A DNA stretch of 64,000 nucleotides from NCBI GenBank assembly GCA_024684515.1, contig JAIKWS010000052.1, positions 1 through 64,000 on the forward strand, written 5' to 3'. The notes beneath the pieces are model-generated. The model was not told the DNA's origin. It saw only the letters and a program-made list of their open reading frames with translations, and ran no database searches. A program made the position numbers and the translations under genes. The DNA comes from Prevotella sp. (GTDB lineage: Bacteria; Bacteroidota; Bacteroidia; Bacteroidales; Bacteroidaceae). Numbering within the stretch: the first letter of the stretch is position 1; every line of letters begins with the position of its first letter. This document shows positions 27,253-37,006 of the stretch, in pieces.

Positions 27253-30200
27253 ATGAAACGATATCTTTTACTGATCCTTTTCACATTATTATATAATATA
27301 GGTGCTGTGATGGCACAGTCGGGCTACGGCACGGGCGATGATTTCAATCCCGACAACCCCTCCTTACCAGGTGCCAACGGCCTCTACCTCGACAAGGGCT
27401 TCGTGGTGCTCGATGGCCTGCGGGGTACTGACTATGAGGCCATCGACGAGGTCATCTATGCCATGTGGCAACGATACTGCGACGAGAAGGGCTACGACAA
27501 ATATAGCAACGAACGCAGTAGTGAGCATATGCTAGAGGTCTTCGATGGCATCAATACCGTCATCGTATGTGGTGACTTCAGCAATCATCAGGACTATACC
27601 CAGCAGATTGGCGTATCTGGTGAGATAGGTTCTTTTTTCCGACAGATGACCACCCTCGACCTGAGCCGTACCTACGGATGGACCGTCGACTACAGCCTGG
27701 CTAATGGCGATTACCTATCCAACCTCGAGGTACTCATCCTACCCGATTGTGTACAGCAGGTGGTATCGATGCAAGAACTCCACCGGCTCACCGATGTCTA
27801 TTGCTATGCCGAGCTGCCGCCGGTGTTGCAGCAGTGGAATGCTTATTATTCCGAACCGCTCTTCGCAGACGATGTCGAGGTGAAGGTGCACGTTCCACAG
27901 GGTGCTGTCGACCTGTACAAGGCTTCTGAGACTTGGGGCAAGTATAGCATTTTTGACATCGAGACTACCGTTGGCAAGATGGAAGTCAAGATGCCACAGG
28001 GTGTCGACATCGGTCAGTATCGCAACATGTTCCTCACACTGACCGACGAGCAGTCGCAGCAGCAGGTACGCTATGTCATCACCGACCGTCAGAACTACTT
28101 CTTCCCAGGACTGGGCAGTGGCGAGGGCATCACCTATAGCGTGGCACTGGTCAACCGCTTCGGCACTGTCGTCTGTCAGCAGACGGGTATCAAGCCACAG
28201 ATAGGCATCACCACCGTACAGCTGAAAGACCCGCTGCCAGTGACCACCGCCACCGCCAAAGTGCTGTCGCCAGCTGGCGACGATGTCACCAGCATGGTCA
28301 CGCTGACCTGGTACGATGCCTATGGCGACCGCATCACCTCATCACCGGTCCTGGCAGGACTGGTGGCTGGCGACGAGCTGCAGTGGGACGTGCTGCTGCC
28401 GACACAGCTGGCACAGACCTGTGCACAGCCAGGACGGCAGAAATTCACTGTGGCCAACAACAACACACTGACCACGTTGCGACTGCAGTCGCCAAAGAAG
28501 CATAGTTTCGTAGGCTTCGTACGCGATGCCGACACGGGCATGCCACTCCACGAAATCAGTGTCACGGCTATACAGACCGTGGCCGAGGGGGTCACCAATA
28601 CCTATAGCTCGCTCTCCTATAACGACGGACGCATCATCGTCCAGTGCTATGAGGGACCGCTTAGGATTTCATTGTCTTCCAGCGAATACCTGCGCAAGGA
28701 CCTGGAGTACCAGGTTTTCTCCTCCACTCCAGAGAGCAATCAGATAGGCGACATCCGCCTGCAACGTGCCAATGGCAAGACCATCACCCTCGACCTCACC
28801 ATCAGCGATGCCGTGCTGCCCGATGAAACAGCTACCAGTCTTCCGCTTCTTGACAGCAGCCAGGACCTGATCATCACCGCCACCAACGAATATACAGAAG
28901 AACCCCTGCGCAATATCTCCGTTCAGTATCCGCAGGTGGTCATCCTCAGTGGCGCCGACGACGATGACCTCATCCATCTCGACATCGCATCAGCATCTGG
29001 CGACTTCGATCCATACCATCTTACTGTTCAGATGAGCGAAGGCAAGGGGGTGGCCAAGGGTCATATCAACAGGAAAGGAGGATTCCAGTCGACGTTCAGC
29101 ACTACACGCAATGCCAGCGTGGCTGCCATCCTCTACGACAGCGAAGGACGTTACGTACGGCAGTACCTGCACCAGAAGGCCACCATCACCGTGAAAGGCC
29201 TCGAAGCTGGACAGTATACACTCGTCACGATGGCCTACGACCCTGTGCTCAGTCAGCTCACCTCGCTCGAGGCTTTCGACAAGATGGGACTACGACGTGA
29301 CATCGACTACCTGCAGTGCGACCTGAACATAGACGCTGGCACCATCACACCGCTCTCTCAGGGCGAGGTTCCCGTCATCGATGTAGAGGAGCTCAAGATC
29401 GTACACCCGTCGTCAACCCTCAGCATCAGCCAGACGCAGGTCACACTGGGCGACTATGCCATGGTGAGGGCAAGGGTGAAGGTCAAGAACGAGATTGCAC
29501 AGAACAGCTGGAGCTACGACAACTTCCGGTTGCTCTTCGACCTGCCTGCCGACTGTCCCTATCTGGAGGGATCGCTCATGGTCGATGGCAATGTCGTGAC
29601 ACCAGAATATGAGGACCATCGTCTGCTGGTCCGTACCGAGGGAATAGAGGAAGGAAAGCTGGTCGACGTGCGCTTCTGCCTTGTCGGAAAGACCGACGGA
29701 CGCAAGACCGTCTCGGCTCTCGTGGGATATCGCTCACTCAGCTGGACCGACGGCAACAAGGACTACTATGCACCCGTGGGAGCCACCACGTTCGTCGTCA
29801 ATCCCCTCGAATACTCCATCGACCCCCACACCACGGGCAATCTAGCGGCCGTGGGCAAGGCACCGAAGGGGTCTACCATCAGCGCCTTCGACAGCGACAT
29901 CCTACTCACACAGACCACTCTCACTGGCAACATGTGGACCATCAACATGCCATTGCCACAGGATTACAATCTCTCCCTCCACCCCATACGCATTGAATGT
30001 GTCACCAAAGAGGGCAACGTCTACAATTCGCCTGTGACCAACGTGCTGGTCAATCACGACATGAACAGGGTGGCGAAGGTCACCATGCTCTATCCCAATG
30101 CCTATACATGCAAGACCATCGTCTGTGCATGGGATTTCATCAATCCCGACGATCAGGTCGAATCGTACGACTTCGACCCGTCATCACGCGACTTCACTTT

Positions 30201-33069
30201 CCTCATCGACTTCCTGCGCAACGACACATCAGAGGTCGGTGATGTGGTCTTGCAGGTGGAGTACTCCGATGGCAAGTACCAGGAACTCAGGGCTGCCTTC
30301 GACGACGACCATGGATGCTGGTTGGCAAAGCTTACTATGCCCGCAGTGGGCAACTATCCCCCCGCAGGGGTGGCCGTAGCCTACAACGACAAGAAAAACG
30401 TGGCAAAGCTCGACCGGCAGCATACGGACGACATACAACAGCAATGGGACGACTTCATTGCCCTGTGCAACCGGCTCACCACCATCATGGCTGGTGCCAA
30501 CGAGAATAACATCGACGAGAAAGTGACAGCCTTCGTACAGGAGATGGGAGCACCGCTCATGGGCGAGACCACCGACGAGATGCGCGAGTGGCGCAACTGG
30601 TACGACAGTCTAACACCCGACGAGGCAGAAGCAGAGATCGATGGCCTGCTGGATGAGCTGGAAGAGGTGCTGGCTCTGGACGAGGACTATCTGAACAATA
30701 TCATGCAACCGCTGGCCGTCGACATCAAGGGCAGCTATCCTCTTGGCGACGGGCAGGTCATGATCATCACCGACTGCTCAGCCTATAGCCAGGCCACCAT
30801 GCCCGAACAGGGATTCGAGGCCATCGAGGGCACCGATGGGTCGACCATCTATATCCGTTACGACAGCAACAGCAATGTAGTGGTCGACTTCCAGCACAAC
30901 ATCGCTATCGAGATCAGCGGACTGCAAACCATGAACGGACCACGACGGGGACTGGCCGAGACCCTCGACAGCATCGTACAGAAGGTGTCGGAAATCGTCG
31001 ATAAGGTCACACAGGCCTACGACGAGACACTAAAGGCCATCACCTCGTCGATCACGGAACTGCAGAAGAAGATGAACTTCCTCACTGCCAATGCCGACAA
31101 GCTCAACAGGATACTGGCCGATCCCAATGCCGGCATCCTGAAGAAAGGGGCATGCCGCGTCATGCTGGCAAAGCTGAAGCTGAGCATGACATCGGTCAAG
31201 ATCGGGCTCAAGTACTGCGAGAAGCTGCCAGGAGTCGTGAAGAAGGTGATACCGCTGGCATCCTATGTCGCCACCGCTATCGAGTTTGCTGCTAAGTGCA
31301 AGGAACTCAAGGCCATCGACAAAGCCATACCACGACCTTGCAAGAATGACGAGGCCAATGCCACTGCCATCAGTGGCGACATCGGGGCAACAGCACTGAA
31401 ACTGCTCGGCTACACAGCAGGAAAGCTGACCGCACAGGCGGCTGCCGATGTTGTGGCGGCAAGTGGCGTCGTGGCCTCGATAGGCACGGCTGGTGCATCG
31501 CTGCTCGCCACAGCAGGGGCCTATGTCGTCAAGGTGGCTGCCTTCTGGGCTGCTGACAAACTGTTCGAGGGCTGGCTCAACAACAAGGTGGCAAGCCTCA
31601 GGACTGCGGTCAGCAAGCTCAAATGTAAGAAAGAGGAGGAAGAAGGGAAGGAACCTGATGAAGAGCCTGAAGACCCAGGCGAGATTGACCGACCGAGACC
31701 TAAGTGGCGACTGCCACGCACACCAAGAAAGCGACCACTCATCGACCCATCGGGATTCGTCTGCGAGGCTGTGGAAAGCAACCGCCTAGAGGGGGTCACC
31801 GCCACCTGCTTCTACAAGAAAGAGGTCGAAGATATGTTTGGCGACAAGCATGAAGAGGTCACCATTTGGGATGCCTGGAACTATGGACAGCAGAACCCGT
31901 TGCTCACCGACAATCAGGGCATGTATGCCTGGATGGTGCCCACAGGACAGTGGCAGGTGCTCTACGAGAAGGAGGGCTATGAGACACAGCGATCAGCCTG
32001 GCTGCCAGTGCCACCGCCACAGCTCGATGTCAACGTGGGCATGGTGCGCAGGGCACAGCCGGAGCTGGTCGGTGGGGCGGCCTACGAGAAAGCCATCGAC
32101 ATCGACTTCTCCCTGTACATGAAGCAGCAGTACATCACTCCGCAGACCATCACCTTCTGGCAGGACGGACAGCAAATCAGCGGACAACTGGAAGCTATCA
32201 ACGGAGAGACGGCCTTCGGCAGCAAGACCAGTACAGAGAACGGAACAATAGTTAACAGTCTGTATGCCAGCAGCTTCCGCTTCGCAACAAAGAAATCGCT
32301 CGCCGTAGGTTCACAGGTTGTCGTACGTGCTAGTGCCCTGTGCCGTAGCTATGCCGACGTGGCACTCGGACAGGATATGGAACTGACACTCACCGTGGGA
32401 CGTGAGGTGACAGGCATCGGTGCCGAGGACAACATCGTGGTGCCCTATGGTGGTACTCATCAGGTGGTCATCACTGCACAGTCGCCAAAGGCTGCCGCCT
32501 TCAGGAAGGTGGCCGTCAGCTCACTCTCGCCAGAGATTGCTCAGCTAGAGACAAACGAGGTGATTCTCGATGCTCAGGGACAGGCCTACCTCACTATTAC
32601 GGGCCGCTTGCCAGGCACTACCTATCTCACCTTTGCCATCGATGGCACGCAGGTCAAGGGCATGGACACCGTGCGGGTGGTCAGCGATCTCGATGTGGTG
32701 CCTGCTCCCAGAGCCGACATCATCAGTGGCATGTATGTGGCAGAAGGTACCAAGGTGGCACTGACGGCAGCATCGGGCTGCACCATCTGGTACACACTCG
32801 ACGGCTCGTGTCCCTGCGAGGAGGGCACCCGGCAGCAGTATGCCGGACCTATCACCATCAAGGCCAATACCACGCTGAAGGCAATGGCGGTCGATGCACA
32901 GGGACGTGAAAGCGAGGTGGTCACTTTCACATGGTTCGTCTCAACCAGCATCAACCAGCCTGTAGCAGCACCGCTTTCCACAGGTACAATCTACGACTTG
33001 CAGGGACGCAGACTTCAACAGCCGGCTAAGGGTATCAACATTATTGATGGCAAGAAAATAGCGAAATAA
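27253..33069 (+). CDS. Giant multidomain secreted protein with internal hydrophobic helical block
   Basis: 1938 residues. A signal peptide (about 1-21) ends in GAVMAQ. The N-terminal third has one or two BspA/LRR-like strands. At about 415-445 and 535-560 are carboxypeptidase-regulatory-like beta-sandwich starts (FVRDADTGMPLHEISVTAIQ, NEYTEEPLRNISVQYP). Residues about 1235-1290 form a coiled coil. About 1370-1445 is a glycine/alanine-rich hydrophobic helical stretch (ASGVVASIGTAGASLLATAG), unusual in an exported surface protein. A charged Glu/Pro then Arg/Pro linker (about 1455-1495) follows. About 1818-1893 resembles the chitobiase C-terminal domain (CTIWYTLDGSCPCEEGT). The tail reads YDLQGRRLQQPAKGINI...GKKIAK. 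I recognise no enzyme domain. It shares an operon with the upstream LRR-like protein. Confidence 0.7.
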   Translation: MKRYLLLILFTLLYNIGAVMAQSGYGTGDDFNPDNPSLPGANGLYLDKGFVVLDGLRGTDYEAIDEVIYAMWQRYCDEKGYDKYSNERSSEHMLEVFDGINTVIVCGDFSNHQDYTQQIGVSGEIGSFFRQMTTLDLSRTYGWTVDYSLANGDYLSNLEVLILPDCVQQVVSMQELHRLTDVYCYAELPPVLQQWNAYYSEPLFADDVEVKVHVPQGAVDLYKASETWGKYSIFDIETTVGKMEVKMPQGVDIGQYRNMFLTLTDEQSQQQVRYVITDRQNYFFPGLGSGEGITYSVALVNRFGTVVCQQTGIKPQIGITTVQLKDPLPVTTATAKVLSPAGDDVTSMVTLTWYDAYGDRITSSPVLAGLVAGDELQWDVLLPTQLAQTCAQPGRQKFTVANNNTLTTLRLQSPKKHSFVGFVRDADTGMPLHEISVTAIQTVAEGVTNTYSSLSYNDGRIIVQCYEGPLRISLSSSEYLRKDLEYQVFSSTPESNQIGDIRLQRANGKTITLDLTISDAVLPDETATSLPLLDSSQDLIITATNEYTEEPLRNISVQYPQVVILSGADDDDLIHLDIASASGDFDPYHLTVQMSEGKGVAKGHINRKGGFQSTFSTTRNASVAAILYDSEGRYVRQYLHQKATITVKGLEAGQYTLVTMAYDPVLSQLTSLEAFDKMGLRRDIDYLQCDLNIDAGTITPLSQGEVPVIDVEELKIVHPSSTLSISQTQVTLGDYAMVRARVKVKNEIAQNSWSYDNFRLLFDLPADCPYLEGSLMVDGNVVTPEYEDHRLLVRTEGIEEGKLVDVRFCLVGKTDGRKTVSALVGYRSLSWTDGNKDYYAPVGATTFVVNPLEYSIDPHTTGNLAAVGKAPKGSTISAFDSDILLTQTTLTGNMWTINMPLPQDYNLSLHPIRIECVTKEGNVYNSPVTNVLVNHDMNRVAKVTMLYPNAYTCKTIVCAWDFINPDDQVESYDFDPSSRDFTFLIDFLRNDTSEVGDVVLQVEYSDGKYQELRAAFDDDHGCWLAKLTMPAVGNYPPAGVAVAYNDKKNVAKLDRQHTDDIQQQWDDFIALCNRLTTIMAGANENNIDEKVTAFVQEMGAPLMGETTDEMREWRNWYDSLTPDEAEAEIDGLLDELEEVLALDEDYLNNIMQPLAVDIKGSYPLGDGQVMIITDCSAYSQATMPEQGFEAIEGTDGSTIYIRYDSNSNVVVDFQHNIAIEISGLQTMNGPRRGLAETLDSIVQKVSEIVDKVTQAYDETLKAITSSITELQKKMNFLTANADKLNRILADPNAGILKKGACRVMLAKLKLSMTSVKIGLKYCEKLPGVVKKVIPLASYVATAIEFAAKCKELKAIDKAIPRPCKNDEANATAISGDIGATALKLLGYTAGKLTAQAAADVVAASGVVASIGTAGASLLATAGAYVVKVAAFWAADKLFEGWLNNKVASLRTAVSKLKCKKEEEEGKEPDEEPEDPGEIDRPRPKWRLPRTPRKRPLIDPSGFVCEAVESNRLEGVTATCFYKKEVEDMFGDKHEEVTIWDAWNYGQQNPLLTDNQGMYAWMVPTGQWQVLYEKEGYETQRSAWLPVPPPQLDVNVGMVRRAQPELVGGAAYEKAIDIDFSLYMKQQYITPQTITFWQDGQQISGQLEAINGETAFGSKTSTENGTIVNSLYASSFRFATKKSLAVGSQVVVRASALCRSYADVALGQDMELTLTVGREVTGIGAEDNIVVPYGGTHQVVITAQSPKAAAFRKVAVSSLSPEIAQLETNEVILDAQGQAYLTITGRLPGTTYLTFAIDGTQVKGMDTVRVVSDLDVVPAPRADIISGMYVAEGTKVALTAASGCTIWYTLDGSCPCEEGTRQQYAGPITIKANTTLKAMAVDAQGRESEVVTFTWFVSTSINQPVAAPLSTGTIYDLQGRRLQQPAKGINIIDGKKIAK

Positions 33070-33080
33070 CACCATTAAAC

Positions 33081-33123
33081 CACGAAAAAAGCGGGAAACA
33101 TACCATTTCCTGCCTTTTTCGTG
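33081..33123. terminator. Strong hairpin terminator after the giant gene
   Basis: CACGAAAAAAGCGGGAAA pairs with TTTCCTGCCTTTTTCGTG across a short loop. A-run and T-run flanks make it usable in both directions. It lies 11 nt after the stop. Confidence 0.8.
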
Positions 33124-33184
33124 TCATATTGTTGACTTATGAGGCCAAGTTTGTGTCATATGGTAAAAAAACAATCGTTTTATT

Positions 33185-33214
33185 TTGTTTTGAGCACGAT
33201 TTTTAGTAACTTTG
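33185..33214 (+). promoter_or_regulatory. Promoter for tRNA-Arg
   Basis: TTG (33185-33187) inside a T-rich tract, 19-nt spacer, TAACTTTG (33207-33214), 17 nt before the tRNA. Confidence 0.8.
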
Positions 33215-33231
33215 CAGCCGCTAAACCAGAT

Positions 33232-33303
33232 GCCCTGATAGTTAAATGGATATAACAAGGCTCTCCTAAAGCTTAGTTCCGGGTTCGATTCCCGGTCGGG
33301 GTA
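33232..33303 (+). tRNA. tRNA-Arg (CCT)
   Basis: Folds completely. The acceptor stem is GCCCTGA with TCGGGGT, the D arm is GTTA-AATGGATA-TAAC, and the anticodon arm is AGGCT-CTCCTAA-AGCTT with anticodon CCT. The T arm is CCGGG-TTCGATT-CCCGG, and the discriminator is A. CCA is not encoded. It reads AGG codons. Only 36 nt separate it from korA with no strong terminator between (just TTTTTT), so read-through into korAB is possible. Confidence 0.93.
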
Positions 33304-33339
33304 CTCTTTTTTATAGACATTTTTTAAAGAAAAAGCTCT

Positions 33340-35187
33340 ATGACTGAACTATTGGAAGTGAAGGAGCTCGACCAAGTGGTTGTACGCTTTTCAGGAGACT
33401 CCGGTGACGGCATGCAGTTGGCCGGAAACATTTTTTCTACTGTCAGTGCCACCGTCGGCAATGGCATATCCACGTTTCCAGACTACCCCGCAGACATTCG
33501 TGCCCCGCAAGGCTCGTTGACTGGTGTCTCTGGCTTTCAAGTGCATATTGGTGCAGGACAGGTCTATACCCCTGGTGACAAGTGCGATGTGCTGGTGGCT
33601 ATGAATGCTGCTGCCCTGAAGACGCAGTACCGCTATGCCAAGCCTGGTGCCACCATTATCATTGATACCGACTCCTTCGGTCCTAAGGACCTGGAGAAGG
33701 CACAGTTCAAGACTGACGACTATCTTGGCGAGATGGGCATAGACCCTGACCGCGTCATCCAGTGTCCCCTCACTACGATGGTAAAAGACTGCCTGGCCGA
33801 CTCGGGCATGGACAACAAGGCCATGCTGAAGTGCCGAAACATGTTTGCACTGGGACTGGTATGCTGGCTCTTCGATCGCGACCTGCAGCTGGTGGCCAAT
33901 TTCCTGAAAGAGAAATTTGCCAGGAAACCGGCTATTGCCGAGGCCAATATCAAGGTCATCCAGGCCGGCTACGACTACGGACATAATACCCACTCCTCGA
34001 CCATCAACGTCTATCGTGTGGAATCGAAGGAAAAAGTGCCTGGACGATATATGGATATCACGGGCAACAAGGCCACGGCCTATGGTTTCATAGCCGCTGC
34101 CGAGAAGGCTGATCTGAAGCTCTACCTGGGCTCCTACCCTATCACCCCTGCCACTGACGTGCTCCACGAGTTGTCAAAGCATAAGTCGTGTGGCGTCATC
34201 ACCGTTCAGTGCGAGGATGAGATCTCTGGTTGCGCATCAGCACTGGGTGCTTCGTTTGCAGGAGCACTAGGTGTCACCTCCACCTCTGGTCCTGGCATCT
34301 GTCTGAAGTCAGAAGCCATGAACCTCGCTGTCATCATGGAACTGCCGTTGGTAGTGCTCGACGTACAGCGTGGTGGCCCTGCCACCGGCCTGCCCACAAA
34401 GTCGGAGCAGACAGACTTGCTGCAGGTGCTCTTCGGACGTAATGGCGAGAGCCCCATGCCCGTGATGGCCGCCACCAGTCCTACCGACTGCTTCGATGCC
34501 GCCTATCAGGCCAGCAAGATGGCCCTTGAGCACATGACGCCTGTGGTGCTGCTCACCGATGCCTTTGTTGCAAATGGCTCTGGAGCCTTCCGGCTTCCTG
34601 ATATCCAGCAGCTGGATGCAATCAACCCTCCTTATGTTCCTGAAGAGCTGAAGGGTAAGTGGACACCCTATATGCGCACCGAGAATGGTGCCCGCTATTG
34701 GGCTGTGCCGGGCCGTGAGGGATTCACACACATCCTTGGCGGACTGGAGAAAGACTCGCAGACAGGAGCTATTTCTACCAATCCTGAGAACCACGATCTG
34801 ATGACACGTCTGCGTCAGCAGAAGATTGCCAATATCCAGGTTCCTGATCTTGAGGTAGATGGCGATGTGGACGATGCCGAGCTACTCATCGTTGGATTTG
34901 GCTCTACCTATGGTCATCTGCGGGCTGCTATGGACGAGTTGCGTCAGCAGGGCTACAAGGTGGCACAGACACATTTCAAGTACCTGAATCCACTGCCAAA
35001 GAACACGGCAGAGGTTCTATCAAGATACAAGAAAGTTGTTGTGGCCGAACAGAATATGGGACAGCTGGCCGCCTACCTGCGAATGAAGGTCGACAACTTC
35101 GTGCCTTATCAGTTCAATCAGGTAAAGGGACAACCCTTTGTGGTGGAAGAACTCGTAAAAGCCTTTTTAGAGATCGTCAAGAAGTAA
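33340..35187 (+). CDS. korA: 2-oxoglutarate:ferredoxin oxidoreductase, fused gamma-alpha subunit
   Basis: Oxidatively decarboxylates a 2-oxoacid to its acyl-CoA, passing electrons to ferredoxin. The 615-residue subunit fuses the gamma domain (residues about 8-195, GDSGDGMQLAGNIFSTVS) to the alpha domain (about 225-615, LYLGSYPITPATDVLHELSK, then TSTSGPGICLKSEAMNLAV and GPATGLPTKSEQTDLLQVLF). This is the two-subunit KorAB arrangement, not the four-subunit or single-chain pyruvate form. 2-oxoglutarate is the likely substrate by subunit pattern, but other 2-oxoacids are not excluded. korB follows in the same direction. Confidence 0.92.
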   Translation: MTELLEVKELDQVVVRFSGDSGDGMQLAGNIFSTVSATVGNGISTFPDYPADIRAPQGSLTGVSGFQVHIGAGQVYTPGDKCDVLVAMNAAALKTQYRYAKPGATIIIDTDSFGPKDLEKAQFKTDDYLGEMGIDPDRVIQCPLTTMVKDCLADSGMDNKAMLKCRNMFALGLVCWLFDRDLQLVANFLKEKFARKPAIAEANIKVIQAGYDYGHNTHSSTINVYRVESKEKVPGRYMDITGNKATAYGFIAAAEKADLKLYLGSYPITPATDVLHELSKHKSCGVITVQCEDEISGCASALGASFAGALGVTSTSGPGICLKSEAMNLAVIMELPLVVLDVQRGGPATGLPTKSEQTDLLQVLFGRNGESPMPVMAATSPTDCFDAAYQASKMALEHMTPVVLLTDAFVANGSGAFRLPDIQQLDAINPPYVPEELKGKWTPYMRTENGARYWAVPGREGFTHILGGLEKDSQTGAISTNPENHDLMTRLRQQKIANIQVPDLEVDGDVDDAELLIVGFGSTYGHLRAAMDELRQQGYKVAQTHFKYLNPLPKNTAEVLSRYKKVVVAEQNMGQLAAYLRMKVDNFVPYQFNQVKGQPFVVEELVKAFLEIVKK

Positions 35188-35349
35188 CGAATTTTGCGAA
35201 TTTCACAAATCCATTTGTAAACTGAGTGCTAAAAGAATATTTTCTTATCAAAGAAGACGCACATAACATCTTCGATGCAGTCAAGAGAAAAATTCAGTAT
35301 CATTCAAGAAATTGTTTGTAAAGAAAAAGAAAGAAAAAAGAACAAGAAT

Positions 35350-36357
35350 ATGAGTAATTACAGTTCCGCAGATTTCAAGAAAGGTCAGCCCCGCTGGTGT
35401 CCTGGCTGTGGCGACCACTTCTTCCTGGCATCGCTCCACAAGGCGATGGCTGAGATTGGTGTTGCACCAGAGAACATTGCAGTCATCTCAGGTATTGGCT
35501 GCTCCAGCCGTCTGCCACACTATATGGCCACCTATGGCATGAACACCATTCATGGACGTGCTGCTGCCATCGCCACTGGCGCAAAGATTGCCAACCCCAG
35601 CCTCACCGTATGGCAGGTGAGTGGCGATGGCGATGGACTGGCTATTGGAGGCAACCACTTCATACATGCCAATCGTAGAAACATCGACCTGAACATGATC
35701 CTGCTCAACAACCGTATATACGGTCTTACTAAAGGACAGTATTCTCCTACGTCACCACGTGGCTTCGTCAGCAAGTCAAGCCCCTATGGCACGGTAGAAG
35801 ACCCTTTCCGCCCTGCCGAGCTCTGCTTCGGTGCACGTGGACACTTCTTCGCACGCTGTGTGGCCACCGATGCCAAGGGTACCGTGGAGGTGCTGAAAGC
35901 TGCCTACGAGCACAAGGGAGCCAGTGTCACGGAGGTGCTGCAGAACTGCGTCATCTTCAATGACCACTGCCACGATATCGTATACAACAACGAGGGACGT
36001 CGTAAGAACGCCATCTATGTGCGTCATGGTGAGAAACTCGTCTTTGGAGAGAACCAGGAATATGGCCTTGTACAACAGGGATTCGGTTTGAAAGTTGTAG
36101 AGATTGGCAAGGATGGCTATACGATTGATGACATCCTCGTCCACGATGCCCATTGCGAGGACAACACGCTGCAGTTGAAGCTCGCCATGATGAGTCCTGA
36201 GGATGGATTTCCCATCGCCCTGGGAGTCATTCGCGATGTGGCCGCTCCTACCTACAACGATGCCGTATACCAGCAGTTGGAAGAGGTGTCTGCACAAAAG
36301 AAATACCACAATTTCAGTGAATTGCTAGAAACCAACGACATCTGGGAAGTAAAATAA
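35350..36357 (+). CDS. korB: 2-oxoglutarate:ferredoxin oxidoreductase, beta subunit
   Basis: Thiamine-diphosphate and 4Fe-4S subunit. The 335-residue protein has RWCPGCGDHFFL (CxxC near the N-terminus), GIGCSSRLPHYM and a later cysteine in FFARCVATD as cluster ligands. The thiamine-binding motif is GDGDGLAIGGNHFIHANRRN, followed by NNRIYGLTKGQYSPTS. A frame open from 35275 adds 25 lysine-rich residues, but ATG 35350 has a purine-rich leader and begins the conserved sequence. It ends in a clear terminator at about 36376. Confidence 0.93.
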   Translation: MSNYSSADFKKGQPRWCPGCGDHFFLASLHKAMAEIGVAPENIAVISGIGCSSRLPHYMATYGMNTIHGRAAAIATGAKIANPSLTVWQVSGDGDGLAIGGNHFIHANRRNIDLNMILLNNRIYGLTKGQYSPTSPRGFVSKSSPYGTVEDPFRPAELCFGARGHFFARCVATDAKGTVEVLKAAYEHKGASVTEVLQNCVIFNDHCHDIVYNNEGRRKNAIYVRHGEKLVFGENQEYGLVQQGFGLKVVEIGKDGYTIDDILVHDAHCEDNTLQLKLAMMSPEDGFPIALGVIRDVAAPTYNDAVYQQLEEVSAQKKYHNFSELLETNDIWEVK

Positions 36358-36375
36358 GTTTTGCCTCCATATCAC

Positions 36376-36411
36376 AATGGCTAGGGGAATACCATCCCCT
36401 GGCCATTTTCT
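36376..36411 (+). terminator. Intrinsic terminator after korB
   Basis: ATGGCTAGGGGA and TCCCCTGGCCAT form a stem with one mismatch and a short loop, followed by TTTTCTTTTT. Confidence 0.8.
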
Positions 36412-36594
36412 TTTTCCTAAAGAGCAGAACATTGAAACCTCTCCACAAGCAGTCACATCAGAGACCGTCAACACCATGAGCGAGAAGGTGGTGACGAGAA
36501 TATGCAACAGCCAACGCAACAGGCTAAGACAATTCCCAAGCAGGCATTTGGCAGGCTTCTCCCAAGGTCTTATAAGCGACTAACATCGAATGAT

Positions 36595-36718
36595 GTTCGG
36601 TACTTGTCCGCTACTTGTCCGCTATTTGTCCGCTATATGTCCGCTAAATACCGAACAAGTAGCGGACAAGTAGCGGACAAGTAGCGGACAAGTAGCGGAC
36701 AAATAGCGGACATCGAAC
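36595..36718. repeat. 11-bp minisatellite arranged as two facing arrays
   Basis: Left array: four units of CTTGTCCGCTA (36603-36646; two exact, then TTTGTCCGCTA and TATGTCCGCTA), bounded by GTTCGGTA (36595-36602) and its complement TACCGAAC (36649-36656). Right array: five units of AAGTAGCGGAC (36657-36711; four exact, the last AAATAGCGGAC), ending in ATCGAAC. The arrays are reverse complements, so the whole can fold into a cruciform or long hairpin of 40 bp or more. There are no spacers, so it is not a CRISPR. Confidence 0.9.
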
Positions 36719-36976
36719 GAGAGAAGTAGCTTACAAAGACTTGCGAAAGGGCTGGTAAGAACGAAATGAATAATTAGAAAACATCGTAAACATAACTAAA
36801 AAAGGAGATTAACGATGAAGAAGAGAACTGTCAGCATCTGCTCGACGCATGAAGATTGGATTATACGGAATTGAATTGCCCCAATATGACCTCTGTCCTG
36901 CTCTCGATTCCCCGATACTTTGGCTATGACTGAGTGAAGTAACTGCATCTCAGCATAAAAAACACAACTGATTTTT

Positions 36977-37006
36977 TTGTTCTTTTCTCGACTTTTCGTA
37001 TCTTTG
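36977..37006 (+). promoter_or_regulatory. Promoter for the BASS-family transporter gene
   Basis: TTG (36977-36979) in a T-run, 19-nt spacer, TATCTTTG (36999-37006). Confidence 0.75.

Noticed and set aside
36603..36711. CRISPR array
   Set aside because: Units are 11 bp with no spacers and reverse orientation halfway; no cas genes are present.
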